In this document: positions 24,556 to 31,943 of the stretch, in pieces
Layout: each line of letters begins with the position of its first letter
Position numbering within the stretch: the stretch's first letter is position 1
Origin: NORP259 sp041398705
Lineage (GTDB): Bacteria > Planctomycetota > UBA1135 > GCA-002686595
Length of the DNA stretch: 64,000 nt
Assembly (NCBI GenBank): GCA_041398705.1
Contig: JAWKUI010000011.1
Location: 41,061-105,060 of the forward strand
Direction of reading: 5' to 3'
The notes under the pieces: generated by a model
What the model was told of the DNA's origin: nothing
Database searches by the model: none
Seen by the model: only the letters and a program-made list of their open reading frames with translations
Made by a program: the position numbers and the translations under genes

Positions 24556-26691
24556 ATGTCCGCCGACCCTTCGTTTTCCACCTGCATCCTGCCCTTGGCC
24601 TACATCGGCCCCGGTGCCGGTTTCGCTGCTGCCGGGTCCCTGCTCGTACTGCTCGGAACATTTCTGCTGGCCCTGGGCATCATCCTCATCTGGCCACTCA
24701 AAGCGGTCGTGCGCTTGGTGGGGGGACGGCGCCGAGGTCCGGCCAAGGTCAAACGGCTCGTGGTCCTGGGGCTCGATGGTTTCGATCCTGGCTTGGCTCG
24801 CCGTTTTGCTGCCGAAGGGCGCATGCCGAACTTCGAAGCGCTGGCGAAGGAAGGTTGCTTCCACGACTTGAACACCTCGCTGCCGTCGATTTCTCCGGTG
24901 GCCTGGTCGACCTTCGCCACCGGCGTCGACGCGTCGCGGCACAACATCTATGACTTCCTGACCCGGGATCCCTGTTCGTACATGCCGGTGCTCTCGTCGA
25001 CCGAGACCCGCAGCATGCCGCGAGAGATCAATCTCGGCTTTGCGCGGGTGCCGTTTGGATCGAAGCCCGTGCACAAGATCCTGCAGAAGAGCCAGCCGTT
25101 CTGGAAGCTGCTCGGAGCCGGCCGCGTCTGGTCGTCGATTCTGCGCGTTCCGATCACGTATCCCGCCCAGGCCTTCCCGCATGGCACCCTGCTCTCGGGC
25201 ATGTGCGTGCCGGATATACAGGGCACCCAGGGCTCGTTTTCCTTCTACTCGACGCAGGAACGCCCCCCTGGCAAACACACCGGCGGGCAGCAGTTCCGCG
25301 TGACCGTGCGCGACGGGCGCATCGAATCGAATCTGAAGGGCCCGCTCGGCAAGGACGGCCGTCACCAGGATTGCCCGTTCACGGTGGAGCTGGATGGGGC
25401 CAAACGCCGCGCCCGCATCCAAGTCGGCGGGGATACCGTCGAAGTGGGGCCGAAGGAGTACACGCCGTGGATCAAGGTGCCCTTCGATGGCTGCCAGGGC
25501 ATCGCGCGTTTCTACATCCAGACCTGGGAAGACGGGAACTTCGGCCTCTACGTCACGCCGATCAATATCGATCCCGAAAAGCCCGCGCTGCCGATCAGTC
25601 ACCCGTTGGTCTACTCGATCTACCTGGCCAAGACCCTCGGCCCCTTCGCCACGCTGGGGCTGGCGGAGGACACCTGGGCCTTGAACGAGCGCGTGATCGA
25701 CGAAGAGGCGTTCCACCAGCAGGCTTGGAACATCTTCGAGGAACGCAAGCGCATGTTCTGGGATGCGATCGAAAAGACGCCCAGCGGCTTCGTGACCTGC
25801 GTGTTCGATACCACCGACCGGGTGTCGCACATGTTCTATCGGTACCTGGAGCCTGACCACCCCGCGAACGTCGGCAAGGAAACCGAGCGCAACAAGAACG
25901 TGATCGCCGACATGTATCAGGCGATGGACGGTTTCCTCGCCGAAGTGCGCGCCAAACTCGGCAATGATCCCGAGACGGTGTTGATGGTGATTTCGGACCA
26001 CGGCTTCTGCAGTTTCCGCCGCGGGGTCAACCTGAACTCCTGGTTGCGCGACGAAGGCTATCTGGTGCTCAAGGATGGCGCGCAGACGTCCGGCGATTGG
26101 TTCGAGAACGTCGATTGGGATCGCACCCGCGCGTTCACCCTCGGCCTCACCGGCATTTTCCTGAATCGCAAGGGCCGCGAGCGCAATGGCATCGTCGAGT
26201 CGGGTGAAGAAGCCCGCGCCCTGGGCGAGGAGATCCGCACCAAGCTGATGGAACTGCGCGATCCTGCCACCGGCGAGCCCATCATGAACTCGGTGTTCGT
26301 GACCGCCGAGGTACACGCCGGCCCCTATGCCGACCTCGCGCCGGAGGTGCTCATCGGTTACAAACGCGGCTATCGCCACTCCTGGGATTGCGCCACGGGC
26401 GCGGTCTCGGCCGAGGTCTTCAGCGACAACACCAAATCCTGGTCCGGCGACCACTGCGTCGATCCGCGCCTAGTGCCCGGTGTGTTCTGGTGCAACCGCG
26501 CGATCAACACGGCGACGCCGAACCTCATGGATATCGCGCCCACGGCGTTGGATCTGTTCGGCATCGAGATTCCCAGTTACATGATGGGCCGGCCCTTGTT
26601 CGGCCCGCGTCCGGTCGAAAGCAAAGCCGCCACGCAGACGGTAAGTGACTACCGCCAACAGGTGCTGCACGAGACGGAGGTCCAGCGGTGA
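24556..26691 (+). CDS. Membrane-anchored alkaline-phosphatase-superfamily hydrolase 1
   Basis: A 711-residue protein. The N-terminus has YIGPGAG and a membrane helix (about 22-55), then an AP-superfamily catalytic domain: VLGLDGFDPGL with metal-ligand Asp74, the nucleophile region SISPVAWSTFATG (111-123), Asp421-x-x-x-His425 (DRVSH), and Asp481-His482 in SDHGF. A final SGDHC near residue 635 supplies the last His. This is the type I phosphodiesterase/phosphatase-like subfamily; the substrate is unknown and could be nucleotides, phospholipid head groups or sulfate esters. The last four bases (ATGA) overlap the next gene. TAAATT at 24535 is a possible -10. Confidence 0.82.
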   Translation: MSADPSFSTCILPLAYIGPGAGFAAAGSLLVLLGTFLLALGIILIWPLKAVVRLVGGRRRGPAKVKRLVVLGLDGFDPGLARRFAAEGRMPNFEALAKEGCFHDLNTSLPSISPVAWSTFATGVDASRHNIYDFLTRDPCSYMPVLSSTETRSMPREINLGFARVPFGSKPVHKILQKSQPFWKLLGAGRVWSSILRVPITYPAQAFPHGTLLSGMCVPDIQGTQGSFSFYSTQERPPGKHTGGQQFRVTVRDGRIESNLKGPLGKDGRHQDCPFTVELDGAKRRARIQVGGDTVEVGPKEYTPWIKVPFDGCQGIARFYIQTWEDGNFGLYVTPINIDPEKPALPISHPLVYSIYLAKTLGPFATLGLAEDTWALNERVIDEEAFHQQAWNIFEERKRMFWDAIEKTPSGFVTCVFDTTDRVSHMFYRYLEPDHPANVGKETERNKNVIADMYQAMDGFLAEVRAKLGNDPETVLMVISDHGFCSFRRGVNLNSWLRDEGYLVLKDGAQTSGDWFENVDWDRTRAFTLGLTGIFLNRKGRERNGIVESGEEARALGEEIRTKLMELRDPATGEPIMNSVFVTAEVHAGPYADLAPEVLIGYKRGYRHSWDCATGAVSAEVFSDNTKSWSGDHCVDPRLVPGVFWCNRAINTATPNLMDIAPTALDLFGIEIPSYMMGRPLFGPRPVESKAATQTVSDYRQQVLHETEVQR

Positions 26692-28736
26692 AGCGCGCCA
26701 TCTGGTGCCTCGCGCTGCTGCCGCTGGTGGCCTGCGCCAAGGATTCGCAGGGCGGGTCCACCGCTTCGCACAAACGCGTGGTCGTGCTCGGCATCGACGG
26801 GCTCGATCCGGATCTCCTGCAGCAGGCGATCGAGCGTTTCCCCGAGCGCATGGGCAACTTCCGGCGGCTGATCGGCCAAGGCGGCGGAATCCGCCGCCTG
26901 GAGACGTCCTATCCGCCCCAGAGCCCCGTCGCCTGGTCGTGTTTCATCACCGGCCGCAATCCCGGCGGCCACGGCGTCTACGACTTCATCCACCGCGATC
27001 CCAAGACTTACCGCGAGGTGCCGGGCACGCTCACGCCGATGGAGTCCAGCCCATGGCCCCTGCCCGGGCCTTGGCAACTACCCAGCACCCACGGCGGCGA
27101 GAGCCACCGCAGCGGCAAGGCCTTCTGGTCCGTGCTCGGCGATGCGGGGGTGCCCTGCGACGTCTGGCGCATGCCGATCAACTTCCCGGTCGAACCCGGC
27201 CGCGGCCTGTCGATGTCGGGCATGTTGACGCCGGCGATCGACTCCGCTTACGGCCAACCGACCCTGTACAGCACGAACCCGCCGCTGGAGCTGCTCGGGG
27301 ACAGCAAGAGCGTGCGTATCGACGTGCGCAGCGGCCGCGTGCGTACGGTGTTGCTGGGCCCCGACAATCCGTTCCGCGACGATGCACGGCGCTCCACTGC
27401 GCCGCTCGATCTATTCGTCGACGACGGCGGACGGGGTTTGGCGTTGGAGCTGGGCGGGCAATCGCTTGTGCTGGTTCCCGGCCAGTGGAGTCGCTTCCTC
27501 AAGGTCGAATTCCCGCTGCTGCCTGGCGGCGCCCAGAAGGTGCGCGGCATCGTGCGCTTCTACTTGCGCAGCCTGTCGCCCGAACTCGAGCTCTACGCGT
27601 CCCCGGTCAACATCGATCCGGAGGATCCGGCCAGTCCGATCACCGATCCCGGGCCCTACAGCGCGGAATTGGCGCAGGCGATCGGTCCCTACTACACCCA
27701 GGGCATGGCCGAGGACGTGAACGGGTTGAAGAAGGGATTCCTCGACGACGAGGAATTCATGGCGCAGACGCAGCTCGTGTTCCGCGAGCGCGGGCGCATG
27801 CTGGAGACCGCGCTCGATCGCTACATGGCGAGCGATGCTGGCGGAGTGCTCTTCTTCTACTACTCCACCGTCGACCTGTGCGGCCACATGATCTGGCGCC
27901 TCGGCGACCCGGCCCACCCCGACTACGACCCGGAACTCTCCGCCCGCGATTCCTCGTGGTGGTCCGGACGTCCGGGCAGCACCTGGCAGGATGTGCTCGT
28001 CGACCTCTACCTGCGCATGGATCCGATCCTCGGCCGCATCCGCGAGCAGGTGGGGGAAGACACGCTGATCCTGGTGATGAGCGACCACGGCTTTGCGCCG
28101 TTCCATCGCCTCTTCAGCCTGAACCGTTGGTTGTATGAGCAAGGGTATCTCGTGCTCAAACCCGGTCTGCAGCCGGAGGTGAGTCCCGATGACCCCGACT
28201 TCCGCCCCGTGGTGCTCGCCGATGCCGTCGACTGGTCGAAAACCGTGGCCTACGGCATGGGCTTCAACGGCCTGTACCTGAACCTGCGCGGCCGGGAGGC
28301 GCAGGGCATCGTGGAGCCGGGGGAATCGGCAAACGCGTTGCTGGAGAAGCTGAAGGGCGAACTCGAGGCCCTGCGCGATGATGCACCGGAACGGCGCGGC
28401 ACGCAGATCGTGCTGCACGCCGATCGCGCCGATGCAGTGTACTCCGGCGCACGCAGCACCGAAGCTCCGGACCTGGTTGTGGGATACAACGCGGGTTATG
28501 GCAACTCGGACGAGTCCTCGCTCGGCCGGATCCCGTTTGCCGTGCTGCGCGACAACCTCGGCGGAACCTTCAACGGCAACCACCTCATGCACCCCAGCGT
28601 TGTGCAGGGCACCTTGATCACCAACGGTGTCCCAGGGCGCGGCGTTTTGGGACTCGAAGATGTGACGGCGGAATTGTTCCGCCAATATGATGTGACTCCC
28701 CCCGAAGCCATCGACGGTACGCCGTTCCTGGAGTAG
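26688..28736 (+). CDS. Lipoprotein alkaline-phosphatase-superfamily hydrolase 2
   Basis: A 682-residue relative of the preceding protein, anchored by a lipid: the lipobox LPLVAC puts Cys at 16. Catalytic-domain motifs are VLGIDGLDPDLL (Asp37), PPQSPVAWSCFITG for the nucleophile region, a Tyr-Tyr-Ser-Thr-Val-Asp-Leu-Cys-Gly-His stretch for the second metal site, MSDHGFAPF for the Asp-His pair and FNGNHLMHP for the last His. Coupled translation with hydrolase 1 suggests they act on the same substrate or in the same complex at the cell envelope. The exact reaction is not predictable. Confidence 0.82.
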   Translation: MKRAIWCLALLPLVACAKDSQGGSTASHKRVVVLGIDGLDPDLLQQAIERFPERMGNFRRLIGQGGGIRRLETSYPPQSPVAWSCFITGRNPGGHGVYDFIHRDPKTYREVPGTLTPMESSPWPLPGPWQLPSTHGGESHRSGKAFWSVLGDAGVPCDVWRMPINFPVEPGRGLSMSGMLTPAIDSAYGQPTLYSTNPPLELLGDSKSVRIDVRSGRVRTVLLGPDNPFRDDARRSTAPLDLFVDDGGRGLALELGGQSLVLVPGQWSRFLKVEFPLLPGGAQKVRGIVRFYLRSLSPELELYASPVNIDPEDPASPITDPGPYSAELAQAIGPYYTQGMAEDVNGLKKGFLDDEEFMAQTQLVFRERGRMLETALDRYMASDAGGVLFFYYSTVDLCGHMIWRLGDPAHPDYDPELSARDSSWWSGRPGSTWQDVLVDLYLRMDPILGRIREQVGEDTLILVMSDHGFAPFHRLFSLNRWLYEQGYLVLKPGLQPEVSPDDPDFRPVVLADAVDWSKTVAYGMGFNGLYLNLRGREAQGIVEPGESANALLEKLKGELEALRDDAPERRGTQIVLHADRADAVYSGARSTEAPDLVVGYNAGYGNSDESSLGRIPFAVLRDNLGGTFNGNHLMHPSVVQGTLITNGVPGRGVLGLEDVTAELFRQYDVTPPEAIDGTPFLE

Positions 28737-28760
28737 GGGGCCCGCATCGGAGAATCAGAA

Positions 28761-28958
28761 ATGTTTGGTAGCGGCAACAAGATCAAGATCGACAAGGACC
28801 TGCTCGAGCGCATCAAGAAGATCGCCGAGGTGGCCGGATATGCCTCGCACGAGGAATTCATCCACCACGTGCTCGAACGCGAAGTGGCCCAGTTCGAGGA
28901 CGCCCAGTCCGACGAGGACATCACCAACAAGTTGCGCGGTCTGGGATACATCTCCTGA
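28761..28958 (+). CDS. Small ribbon-helix-helix-like protein downstream of the AP pair
   Basis: A 65-residue protein. KIKID near residue 7 is the likely beta strand, followed by helices with LLERIKKIAEVAGYAS and HEEFIHHVLEREVAQF, and the tail ITNKLRGLGYIS. It aligns along its whole length with the 77-residue protein at 12595 (same strand-helix-helix order, same LGY(I/L) ending). It lies 24 bases after the lipoprotein hydrolase and 15 bases before a membrane protein gene. It may be a regulator or a partner of the AP-superfamily proteins; the repeated association is the main clue. Confidence 0.7.
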   Translation: MFGSGNKIKIDKDLLERIKKIAEVAGYASHEEFIHHVLEREVAQFEDAQSDEDITNKLRGLGYIS

Positions 28959-28973
28959 CCCACGCCTCCCGCG

Positions 28974-29831
28974 ATGCTCGATGCCCTGCACCACTCGGTG
29001 ACGCGCCTGTTCGATGTGCTGCTCGCACCGATCGAACGAATCGGCGTGCCGTGGGTCATCTTGCTGGTCGGCGCGGTGTTCGGCGTGTTGGCGCTCTGGA
29101 TCTTCAAGTGGATCAGCCCGCAGCGGGCGATCCGGAACGCCAAGGCGCGCATCCAGGGGCACATGATCGAGATCCGCCTGTACCAGGAGGATCTCGGACT
29201 CGTCAGCCGGGCCATCGGCAAGGTGCTGCTGCTCAACGTGCGCTACCTGTTGCTCAACCTGCTGCCGTTCCTGCCCCTGTCCCTGCCCTTCGTGGTTCTG
29301 GCTGGGCAATTGGTCGTGCGCTACGGGTTTGATCCCGTGCCGATCCGGGAAGAAAACTCGGGCCTGGCCGGAGACGGCATCACCCTGAACCTGACCTGGG
29401 ATCCGGCGCTGTCGAGTGGCGCGCAAGTCGAACTCCCCGGTGGGCTGTTCGCCGTATCGCCCCTGGTGGTGACCACCGATCAAGGCCGTGCCTGGCAGGA
29501 AGTGCGCGCAACCCAAGCGGGCTTGAACGAGATCCAGGTTGAGGTGGGCGGCGAACGTGTGCTGAAACGCCTGTACGCGGGCACCCCCGATGGATTCGGT
29601 TCGCCGCGGGTGCCGATCCAAGGGGTGCGTACCTCGGGTCTGGACGCCTGGCTCTGGCCGGCCGAGGATTCGCTGCCGGGAGCCGGCCTCACGCGCGTGG
29701 AATTCACCTATCCAAACGCAAAACTCGGCTGGTTGCCGGGATCCGGCCCGGGCGCTGTGCTCCTGTGGTTCGTGGTGTCTTCGATGGTGGCCGGCGTGCT
29801 GGCCCTCAAACCCCTGAAAGTGACCATCTGA
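28974..29831 (+). CDS. Three-helix membrane protein, weakly EMC3/DUF106-like
   Basis: A 285-residue protein with a membrane helix at about 24-44, a cytoplasmic amphipathic region AKARIQGHMIEIRLYQED, two hydrophobic segments at about 80-115, a ~140-residue extracytoplasmic beta-rich domain and a C-terminal helix (about 260-280). The order helix, charged coiled region, helices recalls the EMC3/TMCO1/DUF106 branch of the Oxa1 superfamily, but this is only pattern recognition. It is fourth in the AP operon and its stop overlaps the next start (TGATG). An insertase-like or assembly role is speculative. Confidence 0.6.
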   Translation: MLDALHHSVTRLFDVLLAPIERIGVPWVILLVGAVFGVLALWIFKWISPQRAIRNAKARIQGHMIEIRLYQEDLGLVSRAIGKVLLLNVRYLLLNLLPFLPLSLPFVVLAGQLVVRYGFDPVPIREENSGLAGDGITLNLTWDPALSSGAQVELPGGLFAVSPLVVTTDQGRAWQEVRATQAGLNEIQVEVGGERVLKRLYAGTPDGFGSPRVPIQGVRTSGLDAWLWPAEDSLPGAGLTRVEFTYPNAKLGWLPGSGPGAVLLWFVVSSMVAGVLALKPLKVTI

Positions 29832-30415
29832 TGCAAAGCTCGGAGCGTTCCCTGATCGATGCTGGAGTCGAGCGCGCCATCGTGGTGGCCCTGACCGCCC
29901 ACGCAGGCCAGAACCGCAAGGGCAGCACGACGCCGTACGTGAGCCACCCGCTGCACGTCGCCTTGTGCCTGCAAAGCCTGGGCATGCACGTGGATGTGGT
30001 GCAGGCAGGTCTGCTCCACGATGTGGTCGAGGACTGCGACGACTGGACGCTGGCGCGGCTCGAGGCGGAATTCGGCCCGCGCGTGGCGGCTTACGTGGGG
30101 GAGCTCACCGAGGACAAAGGACGCAGTTGGGAGGAGCGCAAACAGGGTGCGGTCTCCAAGGTGCCCCGCATGAGCGCCGAGGCGGCGACCATCAAGGGCG
30201 CAGACAAGCTACACAACCTCTCGACCCTCGTTCAGGCCCTGCGCGCCGCCGCCCATCCGGACGAGGTCTGGCGCCACTTCAGCCGCGGACCGGAGCAGAC
30301 GCTGCAGCTCGCCGAACAACTTGTCGCTGCGCTGCAACCTCGCCTGCCCGCCGCCTTGGCGAGCAATCTGTCCGCGGTGCTGGGCGAGTTGCGGGCTTTG
30401 ATTCACGGCGCCTGA
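29831..30415 (+). CDS. HD-domain (p)ppGpp hydrolase-like protein (small alarmone hydrolase type)
   Basis: A 194-residue soluble protein matching the hydrolase domain of RelA/SpoT homologues: His39 in VSHPLHVA, His63-Asp64 and Glu67-Asp68 in LLHDVVEDCDD, and KGADKLHNL. There is no synthetase, TGS or ACT domain, so it resembles stand-alone small alarmone hydrolases (MESH1-like), which cleave the 3'-pyrophosphate of (p)ppGpp or related nucleotides. It is the last gene of the AP operon, translationally coupled to the membrane protein, and converges on cysQ. Other pyrophosphorylated nucleotides are possible substrates. Confidence 0.82.
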   Translation: MQSSERSLIDAGVERAIVVALTAHAGQNRKGSTTPYVSHPLHVALCLQSLGMHVDVVQAGLLHDVVEDCDDWTLARLEAEFGPRVAAYVGELTEDKGRSWEERKQGAVSKVPRMSAEAATIKGADKLHNLSTLVQALRAAAHPDEVWRHFSRGPEQTLQLAEQLVAALQPRLPAALASNLSAVLGELRALIHGA

Positions 30416-30430
30416 GCGCCATCCCGCGCC

Positions 30431-31234
30431 CTAGAGGTCCAAGTCCGCCAGCGCGCCCAGCAGCCGATCCCGATCCGCCGGCCGGCACACGAGGAACTCG
30501 TTGTTGTGCACGTCGCGCTGGTTGTAGCGCTGGGTGCTGCCGTCGAGGCGCGAAACGTGCCAATCCAGCGCGCGCGCAATGCACTCGGGGGCGCAGGTGT
30601 CCCATTCCTTCAGGCCTTCGCGGTGCACGTAGGCATCGGCCTGGCCGTCGAGCAGCAGCGACACCTTGTTGCCAACGCTGCCGCAGGGCACGAGTTCGGC
30701 GCCGAGGGTTTCGGCGAGGCGTTCGACCCAAGGCGGCGTGTGGCTGCGGCTGACCGCCAGGCGCAGGGGCCCGGTGCGCGGTTCGTCGCCGGCCAGCAGG
30801 CTTCCCTGGCCTTCGACCCCGGCCGCCGCCTGGCCCGGGGCGCAGACCCCCCAGATCAGCCGGTCCTGGGCGGGAAGGGCCACCGCGCCGAGGTGGCAGG
30901 CCCCGTCGACCACCAGGCCCACGTGCACCGCCCAATCGGCCCGTCCGCTGCGGTACTCCTTGGTGCCGTCCAGGGGGTCCACGATCCACACCCGGCTCTT
31001 GGCCAGGCGCTCGGCAGTGTCCTTGGTTTCCTCGGAAAGCAGCCCATCTTCCTCGTATCTGCCCGTTATCAGGCCTTGGAGCAGGGCGTCGCAGGCCTGG
31101 TCGCCCACGTCCCCCAAGGTTTCGGCCTGCCAGCGCCCGGAGCGGGCCAGGCGCAGGGCCCGGCGGCCTGCCCAGCGGGCCGCGGCGATGGCGAACTCAA
31201 GATCGACGCGCAGGGGATCGGCGGGGGAGGTCAT
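30431..31234 (-). CDS. cysQ: 3'(2'),5'-bisphosphate nucleotidase (CysQ-like)
   Basis: A 267-residue Mg-dependent, Li-sensitive-type phosphatase of the inositol monophosphatase fold. Metal-binding motifs are LSEET at 67-71, DPLDGTKEY at 86-94 and WDTCAPE at 211-217. CysQ converts PAP, left after sulfonate transfer from PAPS, to AMP. That fits the sat-cysC locus in this window. Other IMPase-family substrates cannot be excluded, but DPLDGTKE is characteristic of the bisphosphate nucleotidase branch. It follows the rhodanese gene after three bases. Confidence 0.85.
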   Translation of the reverse strand: MTSPADPLRVDLEFAIAAARWAGRRALRLARSGRWQAETLGDVGDQACDALLQGLITGRYEEDGLLSEETKDTAERLAKSRVWIVDPLDGTKEYRSGRADWAVHVGLVVDGACHLGAVALPAQDRLIWGVCAPGQAAAGVEGQGSLLAGDEPRTGPLRLAVSRSHTPPWVERLAETLGAELVPCGSVGNKVSLLLDGQADAYVHREGLKEWDTCAPECIARALDWHVSRLDGSTQRYNQRDVHNNEFLVCRPADRDRLLGALADLDL

Positions 31235-31237
31235 GGC

Positions 31238-31792
31238 TCAGCCTTGTTGGGATCCGGGGGCCTGATGCGGGGCGATCGGGCCGGCCCAGCCGCCGATGCC
31301 GCTCTCGAGGTTGAAGAGGCGCGGGAACCCCTGTTGCGACAGGAACTCGCACACCGCCACCGAGCGGCCGCCCGAGGCGCAATAGACCACGAGGGCCTTG
31401 TCCCGCGGCAACTCCGCGAGCCGCGCCTGGATCTGGTCCATCGGGATCCAGAGGGCGCCGGGGATGCAGCCCCGGGCCACCTCACCAGAGGTGCGCACGT
31501 CGAGCCAGCAAGCCGCGCCGTCCGCGTGCATGCCCTGGGCCGCCGCCCCATCCACATCCTGCCAGAACTGCCCTTCTGCGAGCATTTCGGGTGTCAGGTT
31601 GCCCCCTTCGGCCAGGCGCTCCAGCAGGCGCTGATGCAGCGCGAGCTGGGCCTCAAGCTTCTGCATGTCGCGACCGAGTGCCTGCCGGGCATCGCGGCCC
31701 GGATCGGCTTCGGCGGCGAGGGCGGCGTTGCGGCGCAGGAGGGCGAGCAGGGCCACGGCCAGGGCCGCTGCGGAAAGCACGGTGGGGAGCAT
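31238..31792 (-). CDS. Membrane-anchored rhodanese-like protein
   Basis: A 184-residue protein with an N-terminal hydrophobic anchor (about 3-20), a helical linker (about 35-65) and a rhodanese domain starting at WLDVRTSGEVARGCIPGALWIP. The active-site loop CASGGRS has Cys138, so it could carry persulfide or accept sulfur from thiosulfate-like donors. It is placed upstream of cysQ in one operon, divergent from korA. Rhodaneses of this kind act in periplasmic or membrane-associated sulfur transfer; the orientation of the domain is not certain. Confidence 0.85.
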   Translation of the reverse strand: MLPTVLSAAALAVALLALLRRNAALAAEADPGRDARQALGRDMQKLEAQLALHQRLLERLAEGGNLTPEMLAEGQFWQDVDGAAAQGMHADGAACWLDVRTSGEVARGCIPGALWIPMDQIQARLAELPRDKALVVYCASGGRSVAVCEFLSQQGFPRLFNLESGIGGWAGPIAPHQAPGSQQG

Positions 31793-31819
31793 GAAACGGG
31801 GGGGCTGGAGGGGGTTTGG

Positions 31820-31848
31820 TTGGGCACAGCGAGTGGGGAGTCTATAAG
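31820..31848 (+). promoter_or_regulatory. Likely promoter of korAB
   Basis: TTGGGC at 31820-31825 and TATAAG at 31843-31848 are separated by 17 bases, the best sigma70-like pair noticed in the window. The predicted leader before the korA start would be about 90 bases. Confidence 0.6.
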
Positions 31849-31943
31849 ATGGCAGCCGCAAACGGTGTCCCGGGAAATCAGCCCCGGGGCATTCTGCGAT
31901 CTCCACCCAGAGTCGCGCCCCAGGCGTGGCGTCAGGCAAGCCC

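Noticed and set aside
24322..26454. 710-codon minus-strand frame opposite AP hydrolase 1
   Set aside because: Antisense to a protein with complete AP-superfamily metal motifs.
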